Position numbers and translations under genes: made by a program
Shown: positions 17,154-27,244 of the stretch, in pieces
Position numbering within the stretch: position 1 is the stretch's first letter
Layout: each line of letters begins with the position of its first letter
Notes under the pieces: model-generated
What the model saw: only the letters and a program-made list of their open reading frames with translations
The model's database searches: none
What the model was told of the DNA's origin: nothing
Assembly (NCBI GenBank): GCA_029249645.1
Contig: JAQWWC010000043.1
Coordinates: 1 to 38,673 of the forward strand
Direction of reading: 5' to 3'
DNA: 38,673 nt
Source of the DNA: Pseudomonadales bacterium
GTDB taxonomy: Bacteria > Pseudomonadota > Gammaproteobacteria > Pseudomonadales > Azotimanducaceae

Positions 17154-18086
17154 ATGTTGAAATACACGTTTGGGCGCATTTTATCGGGACTGGTCACCAT
17201 CTGGTTCATCGCAACCGCTACCTTTTTAGCGATGCACGCCGTGCCCGGCGACCCATTGATGAACGAAAAAGCCACGACCCCCGAAATTCGAGAGAACCTC
17301 GCGCGAAAATACGGCTTAGACAAACCGATTGCAGAGCAATACGTCATCTATTTGGGCAACATGGTGCAGGGTGATTTCGGCATCTCATTCACCCAACAAA
17401 ATAGAAAAGTAAACGACATCATCCAAGATCACTTCCCCGTCTCAGCGGCCCTTGGCATCCTGGCCATTACCTTTGCCGCGTTGGGGGGCATTCTCTGGGG
17501 CGCTTTAACTGCCCTCTACCGTAATCAGCTGCCCGATATCATCATTATGTTCTTGGTGATTCTTGGCATCTCAGTCCCGAGTTTCGTGTTTGCGGCCTTG
17601 GGCCAACTCCTCCTTGTCAACATTAACCAGTGGTTCAATATCTCCTTTTTACCGGTGGCCGGCTGGGGCACCTTTGCCCATATGATCGTGCCATCTCTCG
17701 TGCTCGGACTTGGCACGATGGCGCTACTGACGCGGCTGATGCGCTCTTCTATGCTCGAGATTGTAAACGAAGATTTCATTCGAACCGCCCGCGCCAAAGG
17801 CCTTTCCCCGAGCCGGATATTTTTTCAACACCAGCTCCGTAATGCTATTTTGCCGGTCGTCACCGTTTTAGGTCCGCAGATTGCCGCAATTACGACGGGC
17901 GGCTTTGTCGTCGAGCTCGTTTTCGCGATTCCCGGTCTGGGCCGATATTTTGTCCAAGCCGTTCAACAACTCGATTACACTGTCATTATGGGAACCACCG
18001 TGTTTTATGGCGCCTTCCTGGTTTTTATGGTCATTCTAGTCGACATCATTTACGGCTTTATTGACCCCAGAGTGAGGCTGAAATGA
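17154..18086 (+). CDS. Peptide ABC transporter permease (OppB-like)
   Basis: MLKYTFGRILSGLVTIWFIATATFLAMHAVPGDPL; EAA-loop region DFIRTARAKGLSPSRIFFQHQLRNAILPVVT. Confidence 0.95.
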   Translation: MLKYTFGRILSGLVTIWFIATATFLAMHAVPGDPLMNEKATTPEIRENLARKYGLDKPIAEQYVIYLGNMVQGDFGISFTQQNRKVNDIIQDHFPVSAALGILAITFAALGGILWGALTALYRNQLPDIIIMFLVILGISVPSFVFAALGQLLLVNINQWFNISFLPVAGWGTFAHMIVPSLVLGLGTMALLTRLMRSSMLEIVNEDFIRTARAKGLSPSRIFFQHQLRNAILPVVTVLGPQIAAITTGGFVVELVFAIPGLGRYFVQAVQQLDYTVIMGTTVFYGAFLVFMVILVDIIYGFIDPRVRLK

Positions 18087-19489
18087 TTCCTCATCCTGAG
18101 CTTCAAGCAGCCGATTTCACGCCAGAGCCCTCGACTGACAGCCTCGAACAGCTTTCAAGGCCATCGCTATCCTACTGGCAAGATGCCTGGATTCGGTTAA
18201 AGCAAAACACGCGAGCCATCATCTCCCTGTATCTAATTATTGGTCTTGCGTTCTTTACCGTCCTTGGCCCCTTCCTCTGGACCAAGGACCCGAGCGCTCA
18301 AGATCTCGATCAAATATCGCAAGCCCCGGCACTGCCCAAAACGGCGCTTTTGGTCAGCGACTATGAGCCCTGGACGCCGCCCAACGTACAGGGGCATCCC
18401 GCCGAACCAGCAGGATATCCCGATAATCTCGATGCCGTAACGAACTTCGCGACGGTGGGCACGCCGAACACCCAATCCGTTCGATTCACTTGGTCGCCGG
18501 TTCAGGATGCTGGCGGCTACAGCATCTATAGAAGCGAGTCCAAGCCAAACGGTCTGCAGGGACTTGGGTTGCCCCTTGAGACACTTACCGCAGGCAACAT
18601 CGTAGGCTTTGAAGATCGGCTCAATCTTAAGTCTCAAACTTACTTTTATTCGATCATTCCAACCGACGGACTCGATGAGTTTGAAGTTGTCACCACCCTT
18701 AAGGTGACCCCCGTTCAATCGATTACCGTGAGTCAAGCCCTAGAACGCGGCCTCATTGAGGCATCAGACGCACCAGGACGCTCTGTATCGCTCGCCTTCC
18801 ATCCTTTTGGAACCGACTACCTTGGTCGAGATATGTTGGCAAGACTGATGCAAGGCGCTCGAGTTTCTTTATTTATTGGGGTTGTCGCACCGTTCATCTA
18901 TGTACTTTTTGGTGTTTTTTATGGCGGATTTGCCGGCTACCTTGGTGGCAAGGTCGATCAATTTTTAATGCGTTTTGCTGACTTTGTCGTCGCCTTACCC
19001 TTTCTGCTGTTTATGATCCTGTTTAAGATCGGCTTCGGCATCGGACCAGGCGAAAGCGGGGTTCTGCCGATGCTGGTTGCGCTGATACTGCTGCTCTGGC
19101 CGAGCACCGCCCGCTTGGTGAGAGGTCAGGTTTTAAAGATTCGGGAGCAAGGCTATATTGAAGCGGCTCGGCTGCTTGGCGGCAAACCAAGCTATTTGAT
19201 TGCAAGGCATATCATTCCAAACACGATGGGCGTGATCCTGGTGACTTTAACCTTTGCAGTGCCCTCCGCAATATTCACTGAGGCCTTTCTATCCTTTATT
19301 GGCATGGGCGTCGCGCCACCCACGCCTTCCTGGGGATCAATGTGCAACGAAGGCGTCAAAACGATGCTCAGTCACCCCCATGAGTTATTTTTCCCCGCCC
19401 TCTTCATCAGCATCACCGTACTTGCGTTTAATCTGCTTGGCGATGGACTGACCGAGGCCTTAGATTCAAAAATGAGGTCGCGAGAATAA
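18083..19489 (+). CDS. Peptide ABC transporter permease (OppC-like) with FN3-like periplasmic insertion
   Basis: C-terminal permease core HPFGTDYLGRDMLARLMQGARVSLFIG...GYIEAARLLGGKPSYLIARHIIPN; extra ~150 aa between TM1 and the core containing VRFTWSPVQDAGGYSIYRSE...TYFYSIIPTDGLDEFEVV. Confidence 0.92.
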   Translation: MIPHPELQAADFTPEPSTDSLEQLSRPSLSYWQDAWIRLKQNTRAIISLYLIIGLAFFTVLGPFLWTKDPSAQDLDQISQAPALPKTALLVSDYEPWTPPNVQGHPAEPAGYPDNLDAVTNFATVGTPNTQSVRFTWSPVQDAGGYSIYRSESKPNGLQGLGLPLETLTAGNIVGFEDRLNLKSQTYFYSIIPTDGLDEFEVVTTLKVTPVQSITVSQALERGLIEASDAPGRSVSLAFHPFGTDYLGRDMLARLMQGARVSLFIGVVAPFIYVLFGVFYGGFAGYLGGKVDQFLMRFADFVVALPFLLFMILFKIGFGIGPGESGVLPMLVALILLLWPSTARLVRGQVLKIREQGYIEAARLLGGKPSYLIARHIIPNTMGVILVTLTFAVPSAIFTEAFLSFIGMGVAPPTPSWGSMCNEGVKTMLSHPHELFFPALFISITVLAFNLLGDGLTEALDSKMRSRE

Positions 19490-20529
19490 TGGGGATGCAT
19501 AAATTGCTTGAGGTCAGCAACCTTTCCGTTGAGTTTGAGACCTATGGCGGCGTCGTTAAAGCCGTCAGAGGCGTTGACTTTAGCGTCGACGCGGGCGAAG
19601 TCTTAGCCATCGTTGGCGAATCCGGATGCGGCAAGAGTGTTACCGTGCAATCAATCATGGGCATCATTCCAATGCCACCAGGCAAAATCACGGGCGGCTC
19701 CGCAAAACTCAAGGGTTCTGAGATTTTAGGACTCGATGCTCAGGCCGCGAACCAATTTAGGGGTAAGGAAATCGGGATGATTTTCCAGGACCCTATGACC
19801 TCCCTAAATCCGACCATGACCATTGGTGCTCAGATCGCAGAAACCTTAAAAGTTCACCGTGGCCTGAGCACTAAACAGGCAAGCGAGATTGCCAGCGAGC
19901 TCCTGATCAGAACGAGAATTCCAGAGGCTCAAAAACGCCTCCACCAATATCCCTTTGAGTTTTCAGGCGGCATGCTACAACGCGCCATGATTGCCCAAAG
20001 TCTCGCCTGCTCTCCATCATTACTGATTGCGGACGAGCCGACCACCGCGTTGGATGTGACCATACAGGCGCAAATTCTAGACTTGTTGAAAGAGCTACAA
20101 TCACGCGACGGTATGGCTATCATCCTGATCACTCACGATCTTGCGGTTGTCGCCAGAACAGCCCAGAACGTCTGCGTCATGTATGCAGGCCAAATCGTTG
20201 AGCAAGGCAGCGTCGATGAAATTTTCTATAAAAGTGCCCACCCTTACACCCTTGGATTGAAGTTAGCGATGCCAAGTAATGTAAGCCAACAAAATAAAAA
20301 ACTAGAACCCATCCCGGGCAGCCCCCCGGATTTGTTTTCGCCGCCAAGCGGCTGCGGCTATGCAGCTCGGTGCCCACATGCCATGCGCATTTGTCACAAA
20401 GAAAACCCGCCACTATTCAGCGATCCGCGCGAGCCCCATCATGCCGCTCGATGTTGGCTGCAAGCCCCGGGCGCACCTAAGACCGAAGGTCTGCATCAGC
20501 TTCATCTGATTGCGAGTCATGGCGAATGA
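19489..20529 (+). CDS. Oligopeptide ABC transporter ATPase (OppD-like)
   Basis: Walker A GESGCGKS, FSGGMLQRAMIAQSLACSPSLLIADEPTTALDVTIQAQIL, C-terminal oligopeptide-transporter Cys motif region (CGYAARCPHAMRIC). Confidence 0.95.
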   Translation: MGMHKLLEVSNLSVEFETYGGVVKAVRGVDFSVDAGEVLAIVGESGCGKSVTVQSIMGIIPMPPGKITGGSAKLKGSEILGLDAQAANQFRGKEIGMIFQDPMTSLNPTMTIGAQIAETLKVHRGLSTKQASEIASELLIRTRIPEAQKRLHQYPFEFSGGMLQRAMIAQSLACSPSLLIADEPTTALDVTIQAQILDLLKELQSRDGMAIILITHDLAVVARTAQNVCVMYAGQIVEQGSVDEIFYKSAHPYTLGLKLAMPSNVSQQNKKLEPIPGSPPDLFSPPSGCGYAARCPHAMRICHKENPPLFSDPREPHHAARCWLQAPGAPKTEGLHQLHLIASHGE

Positions 20530-21476
20530 TCGAAACCATTAACCTTAAAAAGCACTTCCAGGTTGGGCGCAACCAGACGCTTCATGCCGTCGATGGCATC
20601 TCTCTTTCAATTGCGGAAAATGAAATACTGGGCCTGGTGGGAGAAAGCGGATCCGGCAAATCTACCTTTGGAAAAACCTTGATTGGCTTGCACGAGCGAA
20701 CAGCGGGCGACGCCTTTTTTGACGGCTTACCTTTGCCGCAGAAATTTACCGCAAAAGATCACTTGCGGTATTCAGCTGATATTCAAATGATTTTCCAAGA
20801 CCCTTATGCGTCGCTAAACCCGCGTATGACGGTGCTCGATATCATTGGGGAAGGCCTCGCGCTCAAGGGCATCCCACGAGCTGACATTCAAGAAGAAGTG
20901 GGCTTTTGGCTACGGCGAGTTGGCCTTCATCCTGATCACATGTCGCGGTTTCCGCACGAATTCTCCGGCGGTCAACGGCAAAGGATCGGAATCGCACGCG
21001 CCATGATCATCAAGCCTAAATTTGTGGTGTGTGATGAGCCGATATCGGCACTTGATGTCTCCGTTCAAGCCCAAGTGGTTAACTTGCTCGAAGACCTTAA
21101 AGATTCATTGGGCTTGACGCTATTATTTATTGCCCATGACCTCTCGATGGTGCGTTATATCTCCGATCGAATGGCCGTTATGTATTTGGGAACGCTCGTT
21201 GAAAGCGGTCCATCGGACGCTGTTTTCTTCGAACCTAAGCATCCTTACACGCGGCTGCTGATTCAATCCAATCCAGAAGCGGACCCTATCCTTGAACGCA
21301 GCCGCCCCAGCGCTGAGCTGACGGGCGAAATTACCTCACCGATCAACGTGGGGCCTGGATGCCGGTTTGCCGACCGCTGTCCTGAGGTTATGCCGCAGTG
21401 CAAAGCTGTAACACCCCAGCCGCGACTGATTGTCTCGGATCATCAGGTTGCCTGTCATCTTTATGACCAAACGTGA
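20526..21476 (+). CDS. Oligopeptide ABC transporter ATPase (OppF-like)
   Basis: Walker A GESGSGKSTFGK, FSGGQRQRIGIARAMIIKPKFVVCDEPISALDVSVQAQ, C-terminal CRFADRCPEVMPQC. Confidence 0.95.
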   Translation: MIETINLKKHFQVGRNQTLHAVDGISLSIAENEILGLVGESGSGKSTFGKTLIGLHERTAGDAFFDGLPLPQKFTAKDHLRYSADIQMIFQDPYASLNPRMTVLDIIGEGLALKGIPRADIQEEVGFWLRRVGLHPDHMSRFPHEFSGGQRQRIGIARAMIIKPKFVVCDEPISALDVSVQAQVVNLLEDLKDSLGLTLLFIAHDLSMVRYISDRMAVMYLGTLVESGPSDAVFFEPKHPYTRLLIQSNPEADPILERSRPSAELTGEITSPINVGPGCRFADRCPEVMPQCKAVTPQPRLIVSDHQVACHLYDQT

Positions 21477-21489
21477 GCCGGCCCGTAAG

Positions 21490-22023
21490 TTAGCCCGTTT
21501 TTCGAACCATTCTTAAAATAGAATCCTCATTCGTGTAGGTCTCAATCGTCGACAGTGCCGCCCAAGCCAGTTCATTCGACTCCTCGCTAACCGTCAAAGC
21601 GGGATCCCCAGCACACTCAAACAGATAACGAACATCATAATGATAATGCGCCGGCTCATCGCCGCGCTCGGGAATCAAATGCACGTCCAGATCAAAAATC
21701 TCGGAACTCACGAGCTGCAACGCTTCAAGACCAGACTCTTCATACGCTTCCCGGGTCGCAACTCGCGTAATATCGTTATCACCATCCGCGTGGCCGCCTA
21801 ACTGCAACCAACGATCGAGTTTGCGGTGGTGGGTCAACAAACAATGTTTATGAGGTCGATCTACAATCCAGGCTGATCCTGTCACGTGCCCCACCGCGAG
21901 CGTTCTTTCAAAGCAATTTTCATGACTGCGAACAAAGGCTTCGAAGGGCTGAATAACATCGCCCTCTTCAGGATAACGGCGACCGTAGCGATCAATCAAC
22001 TTCAGTAAGGCAACTCGAGACAC
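21490..22023 (-). CDS. NUDIX hydrolase
   Basis: Nudix box GGHADGDNDITRVATREAYEESGL. Confidence 0.88.
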   Translation of the reverse strand: MSRVALLKLIDRYGRRYPEEGDVIQPFEAFVRSHENCFERTLAVGHVTGSAWIVDRPHKHCLLTHHRKLDRWLQLGGHADGDNDITRVATREAYEESGLEALQLVSSEIFDLDVHLIPERGDEPAHYHYDVRYLFECAGDPALTVSEESNELAWAALSTIETYTNEDSILRMVRKTG

Positions 22024-22026
22024 CGA

Positions 22027-23859
22027 CTAACGCCTTTGAACCGGTGAGCCTGGCTTTTGCTCGTCAAACAAGCCAACCAACTGTTCGGTCATGGCATCGC
22101 CAAGTTGTTCTGCATCCGTAATCGTGACCGCACGCTCATAATGGTGCGTCACATCATGACCTATTCCAATAGCCACCAGTTCAACACTATCGGTGTTTTC
22201 AATTTGATCGATGGCGAACTTCAAGTGCTGCTCTAGGAAATTACTAGGATTTACCAACAGGGTGCTGTTATCAACCGGCAAGCCATCCGAGATAACCATC
22301 AATATCTTGCGATCTTCGGGCCGACCATGAATACGGTTATAGGCCCAGAGTAACGCTTCACCATCAATATTTTCCTTCAGCAATTCCTCGCGCATCATCA
22401 AGCCCAAATTCCGTCTTGCACGACGCCAAGGCATATCCGCAGCCTTATAGATGATATGTCGTAAATCGTTCAGGCGTCCGGGCTGTTGCGGTTTCCCGCG
22501 CTGCAACCATAGCTCCCGAGATTGTCCGCCCCGCCAAGCTTTCGTAGTGAACCCTAAAATCTCGACTTTTACCGAACATCGCTCCAGCGTTCTGCCCAAA
22601 ATATCAGCACACATCGCTGCAATAGAAATTGATCGGCCGCGCATTGACCCAGAGCTATCGATCAGAATCGACACCACCGTATCCTTAAATTTCGTCTCCT
22701 TTTCTTGCTTAAACGCCAGCGAGGAAAATGGGTCCATAATGATGGTTGGCAGTCGCGAGGTATCTAGCACGCCCTCCTCAAGATCAAATTCCCAAGCCCG
22801 ACTCTGCTGCGCCATCAACTTACGCTGCAGTCGATTGGCAAGCTTGCTGATAATGACCTGAGAGTTCTGCAACTGCTGATCTAGTACCCCTCTCAGGCGA
22901 TCCAACTCTTCGCTGTCACAAAGCTGATCCGCGAAAACCACCTCATCAAACTCTGTCGTGTAGGGTTGATACTCAAAGGTCTTCGGGCGAGCCCAATTTT
23001 TTTGCGTATTAGCATCAGGCGGCGCACCACCATCGTCTTCAGACCCATCGGATTCCGCTAGATCGGATGTATCCATGTCAACGGGCACATCGCCTTCGAT
23101 GGCATCCGAGAGGTCTCCTTCGGCGCCCTGGTCTTGATCCGTCCCATCATCTCCAGCCTCCGCTTCGGCCTCTTGCTCCTGATCATCAAGATCATCCTGA
23201 TCGCCGCTTTGATCATCCTGGCCAAAGTCTTCGTCCAATCCAAAATCAGCGATCAAACTGCGCGCCAGTTCCGAAAATGCCACCTGATCAAAAACCTTCG
23301 CTTCGAAATCCTTTAATTCTGTACCGACCCGATCTTCAATATACGTTCGCCAAGGATCCAGCACGCGAGCGGCGGACTCCGGCAGCTCGGCTGCAATCAA
23401 TTTTTCACGCAGAAACAGTCCCACCGCTTGACCAAGGGGCGCGTCTTCCGTTGACGTAATGTCAAAGACGCCCTGCTGCTGCAAGGTATCATCCAGCTGA
23501 TAATGCAGATTATTCTGTACGCCGCGCATGAGATACGAACCGACCGCTGCAATCCGAGACTCCTCGACCGCATCGAAGAGGTCTTGGGCAACGCCGGCCG
23601 CAGGCCGACCCTGGTCGTGCAAATCTTCATCATGATACCGCGTGCGCAGCGCAAACCGATCCGCTGTACCCCGCAAAGCCGCGAGAGCGGTTTCCGAGCC
23701 ACCAAGCTCCGGCACCGGAATCCTCGCCTTATTGCCATGAATAAAAGGTTTACCCCGGCCAAAGGTCACCGAGAGTTCATCATTGCCAGAGATGGCCCGC
23801 ATCGTTGCGGTCACCGCTTGACGGAAAACTTCTGTTGCATCATCCAGCTGGGGTGACAT
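22027..23859 (-). CDS. cobT: Cobaltochelatase subunit CobT-like (VWA domain)
   Basis: [25 protein letters not shown], long acidic linker, [54 protein letters not shown]; adjacent to cobS. Confidence 0.92.
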   Translation of the reverse strand: MSPQLDDATEVFRQAVTATMRAISGNDELSVTFGRGKPFIHGNKARIPVPELGGSETALAALRGTADRFALRTRYHDEDLHDQGRPAAGVAQDLFDAVEESRIAAVGSYLMRGVQNNLHYQLDDTLQQQGVFDITSTEDAPLGQAVGLFLREKLIAAELPESAARVLDPWRTYIEDRVGTELKDFEAKVFDQVAFSELARSLIADFGLDEDFGQDDQSGDQDDLDDQEQEAEAEAGDDGTDQDQGAEGDLSDAIEGDVPVDMDTSDLAESDGSEDDGGAPPDANTQKNWARPKTFEYQPYTTEFDEVVFADQLCDSEELDRLRGVLDQQLQNSQVIISKLANRLQRKLMAQQSRAWEFDLEEGVLDTSRLPTIIMDPFSSLAFKQEKETKFKDTVVSILIDSSGSMRGRSISIAAMCADILGRTLERCSVKVEILGFTTKAWRGGQSRELWLQRGKPQQPGRLNDLRHIIYKAADMPWRRARRNLGLMMREELLKENIDGEALLWAYNRIHGRPEDRKILMVISDGLPVDNSTLLVNPSNFLEQHLKFAIDQIENTDSVELVAIGIGHDVTHHYERAVTITDAEQLGDAMTEQLVGLFDEQKPGSPVQRR

Positions 23860-23866
23860 CAGATCA

Positions 23867-24850
23867 TCAACCCGCTAAAACCACATTCGCCGTTGATTCT
23901 GGCAGATCGGTGCCCATACAACGCTGATAGTACTCCGCAACGATCGCGCGTTCGGTTTCATCGCACTTGTTCAAAAATGTCAGTCTGAATGCGAAACCCA
24001 AATCACCAAACAACTCACCATTTTCAGCCCACATGATCACGGTTCTGGGCGACATGACTATCGAGATATCGCCGTTAATGAAGCCTTGTCGCGTCAGTGC
24101 TGCCACTGAAACCATATGCCCGATGGTCTTTCGATCTAGGTTTGGCTGTTTTGCTGCCACGATTTCAACTTCTTGTTCATGGGGCAGATAATTCAGGGTT
24201 GTCACAATGTTCCATCGATCCATCTGACCCTGGTTGATTTGCTGCGTTCCGTGGTAGAGCCCGGTTGAGTCGCCTAACCCGATGGTATTGGTGGTCGAGA
24301 AAAGGCGAAAGCTCTGGTGAGGACTGATGACGCGACTTTGATCCAGCAGCGTCAGCTTGCCTTCAACTTCAAGCACGCGCTGGATCACAAACATAACGTC
24401 CGGCCGGCCGGCATCGTATTCATCGAAAACAATGGCGCAGGCACGTTGCAGCGCCCAGGGCAACAACCCTTCCTTAAACTCGGTAATTTGCTTGCCATCC
24501 TGCAGCACAATCGCATCTTTACCCACCAAGTCCATGCGAGAGACATGTGAGTCCAGGTTAATCCGAATGCAGGGCCAATTTAAGCGCGCGGCGACTTGTT
24601 CAACGTGAGTCGATTTTCCAGTGCCATGAAACCCCTGCACCATGCAGCGCCGGTTGTGCGCGAAACTCGCCAAGATCGCAAGCGTTGTCTCTTTATTAAA
24701 AATATAGGTTTCATCGATGGCCGGGACATGTTCAGCGGTCTGAGAAAATGCGGGAACTAAGAGATCGACGTCTATACCGAAGGTTTCTCTCACTGAGACC
24801 TGCGTATCTGGGATCCCGTCTCCAGCCAACGCGCCTAATTGCTTTACCAT
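23867..24850 (-). CDS. cobS: Cobaltochelatase subunit CobS-like (AAA+ ATPase)
   Basis: [37 protein letters not shown]...[70 protein letters not shown]. Start refined to ATG 24850; the track extension to 25123 lacks family-like sequence. Confidence 0.93.
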   Translation of the reverse strand: MVKQLGALAGDGIPDTQVSVRETFGIDVDLLVPAFSQTAEHVPAIDETYIFNKETTLAILASFAHNRRCMVQGFHGTGKSTHVEQVAARLNWPCIRINLDSHVSRMDLVGKDAIVLQDGKQITEFKEGLLPWALQRACAIVFDEYDAGRPDVMFVIQRVLEVEGKLTLLDQSRVISPHQSFRLFSTTNTIGLGDSTGLYHGTQQINQGQMDRWNIVTTLNYLPHEQEVEIVAAKQPNLDRKTIGHMVSVAALTRQGFINGDISIVMSPRTVIMWAENGELFGDLGFAFRLTFLNKCDETERAIVAEYYQRCMGTDLPESTANVVLAG

Positions 24851-25096
24851 AATTTTAACCTTAAAAACTGAGCGGCTACTGCCTTGTAATGATCCCGCGG
24901 GGCTACAACAGACCTGCTTGGAATCGCTAAGATAAACCCCGCGCCAGATCAGGCCACAAGGTTTTGGTTCAACCACACTGGCAACGCATTTAGCAGGCCA
25001 CCGCAGGCTTCTAAGAATAGCGATTTGTCCCTTAAATTGCCACGACGGGACCTCTAACTCTGCTACCATAAGTGCCACTGATAAGAGAGCCTTAGC

Positions 25097-25645
25097 ATGC
25101 CAAAGGTCTATATGGTTCGACATGGCCGAGCCGCTGCCAACTTTACGAGCGATCGCGATCCAGGACTAGATGATCTCGGTCGCAGCCAAGCAATGCAGGC
25201 CGCGACTGTGCTTGCAGCCCAAGCACCCCTTGCGCTGTTATCAAGTCCCTTGAAGCGTGCGCAAGAAACTGCAGCGCCAATAGCCGAACGGCTCAAGCAA
25301 GCCGTAACCGTTGATTCACGAGTTGCCGAAGTACCCAGTCACGGCATCGCACTCGAAGATCGGGGCACTTGGCTTCAAACCGTTATGCAGGGCCAATGGT
25401 CCGAGCAGTCCGAGGCACTACAGCAATGGCGAGATCATATGGCGCAATGCTTGATGGCTTGCTCGCAGGATACTGCTATTTTTTCACACTTTGTTGCCAT
25501 CAATGCGATGGTGTCCTACGCGACCCAACTTGACGAGGTCTTGGTTTGTCGACCAGACAACGGCAGCATTACCCTCTTCGAAGTTCAATCTTCAGGCATC
25601 ACTTTGATTGATCGGGGTCGTGAAGCCTCAACCCACATCAACTAA
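25097..25645 (+). CDS. Histidine phosphatase (phosphoglycerate mutase) family protein
   Basis: [19 protein letters not shown] motif; [18 protein letters not shown]. Confidence 0.88.
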   Translation: MPKVYMVRHGRAAANFTSDRDPGLDDLGRSQAMQAATVLAAQAPLALLSSPLKRAQETAAPIAERLKQAVTVDSRVAEVPSHGIALEDRGTWLQTVMQGQWSEQSEALQQWRDHMAQCLMACSQDTAIFSHFVAINAMVSYATQLDEVLVCRPDNGSITLFEVQSSGITLIDRGREASTHIN

Positions 25646-25683
25646 ATACCGTGCAAGATGTCTTTTGGTTCGGCTGACCGTTT

Positions 25684-26706
25684 TTATTTTGGGAAGGGCA
25701 CCCCAATTCGATGTCCTGATAACCGGACCGACACATTCGTCATGACATCCCAGGGCTCGCCTGGCTCGACGCCTTTGACGATGGCATCAACCGCTCGTAC
25801 CGCTCCATGAATGGCCTGCAACTCATCAAGGCTAAGACGTTGAACCACGCGACTGATTAAAGCCTTGCGCTTCGGCCAAATACGCGCGCCCTGTAGCGCC
25901 GCGTCTAAAGTACTGGCCTGCGATTGCGCTTTGATTCCAATCAACGTGCGAAGCTCTCGAGTCAGGACGCCAGCAACCAGTAAGACCTCGGTGCCTTCAG
26001 CCTGCAGACCATTGAGAACACGCAAACAGCGACCCGCCTTTCCCGCAAGGGCTGCATCCAGCCATTGGTACACATCATAGCGTGCATGATCGCCAACGGT
26101 TGCTTGCACCATCTCAAGACTGATTTCGGCTGCGGGCGCCGACAGAATCAATCGATCAACTTCCTGAACGGCCGCCAACAAGTTGCCTTCCACCCGCGCC
26201 GATAACGCCAAAACGGCATCCCGGGCGATCCGAAAGCCCTTACCTTTAAACCGGTTTTCAATCCACCGCGGCAAATCTTTTGACTCAATCGGCCAGACTT
26301 GAACCAGTACCCCAACAGCCTCAAGCGCCTTAAACCATTTAGACTTCTGAACGGTCGCGTCTGCCTTCGGCAGACTCAAAAGCACGATTAAATCCTCGCC
26401 AACGCTTGCGAGATCCAGAAGCGCCTTCGCCGCCTTTTCTGGCTGTTTTGCCGCGCTCAATCGAACTTCGATCAACTTCTTGTCTGCAAACAACGACAAG
26501 CTATTCGCACTATAATGAAGCTCCTGCCAATCAAACCCTGGCTCAACATGGAACAAATCTCGCTCTACGAAACCTGCTGAACGGGCGTTTAAACGAATCT
26601 GATCACACACTTCCTGACGCAGCAAAGGCTCATCCCCAGAAATTAGATAGACCCTCGCAAGCCCTTTTTTGAGTTCTGCCGCCAACTTTTCGGGATATAT
26701 TTTCAT
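25684..26706 (-). CDS. holA: DNA polymerase III subunit delta
   Basis: MKIYPEKLAAELKKGLARVYLISGDEPLLRQEVCDQIR; downstream of leuS-lptE. Start refined to ATG 26706. Confidence 0.92.
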   Translation of the reverse strand: MKIYPEKLAAELKKGLARVYLISGDEPLLRQEVCDQIRLNARSAGFVERDLFHVEPGFDWQELHYSANSLSLFADKKLIEVRLSAAKQPEKAAKALLDLASVGEDLIVLLSLPKADATVQKSKWFKALEAVGVLVQVWPIESKDLPRWIENRFKGKGFRIARDAVLALSARVEGNLLAAVQEVDRLILSAPAAEISLEMVQATVGDHARYDVYQWLDAALAGKAGRCLRVLNGLQAEGTEVLLVAGVLTRELRTLIGIKAQSQASTLDAALQGARIWPKRKALISRVVQRLSLDELQAIHGAVRAVDAIVKGVEPGEPWDVMTNVSVRLSGHRIGVPFPK

Positions 26707-26749
26707 GGTTGACGCTGCCCGCCCCGCCAGACCATACCCTGTAGCTCGA

Positions 26750-27244
26750 TCACTTTGACTCACCCGCATCAAGCCAAGGCTGCATTCGGTCGCGCAATTG
26801 ACTTGCTAATTCAGCACGCAATTGCACTAGACGAGCCCTTTCCGTTTCGCTTGCAGCAACCAAGCGTTGGTTGTGTCTTGTCAGCTGCGCGTTCGCCGTG
26901 ATGCGCTCGGCATCAACCAGCCGTTCACCCCGCTTGTTCTTCAGCGAAAATATCCATTGCAACGTGACGTCAAACTCGGTCGTCTCATCAAAGGCTGCTG
27001 CCGCAATTGGATACTTTAAGTAAATTTCTTCATGAAGGATTAACGACAACGGGTGCGCGCCCTTCGCCGCCGCCTCGCCTTTCGCCCGCGGCGCTGGCTC
27101 CAGTAAGCGCAACACGTCCGAGTCGATGCCTGCCGAAACCGAAACATCAACACCTTGCAATGACACAGGCGCGCTCAGCTGATAGCCGCAACCTGCAAGC
27201 ATGAACAAGACAATTCCTTGGCAACCCGCCCAGAATATCCGCAT
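26750..27244 (-). CDS. lptE: LPS-assembly lipoprotein LptE
   Basis: Lipobox MLAGCGYQLSAPVSLQG; between leuS and holA; ATG overlaps the leuS TGA (ATGA). Confidence 0.85.
   Translation of the reverse strand: MRIFWAGCQGIVLFMLAGCGYQLSAPVSLQGVDVSVSAGIDSDVLRLLEPAPRAKGEAAAKGAHPLSLILHEEIYLKYPIAAAAFDETTEFDVTLQWIFSLKNKRGERLVDAERITANAQLTRHNQRLVAASETERARLVQLRAELASQLRDRMQPWLDAGESK

Noticed and set aside
24851-25123. N-terminal extension of the CobS ORF
   Set aside because: Sequence before [11 protein letters not shown] does not look like CobS and overlaps the divergent phosphatase start; ATG 24850 fits the family better.
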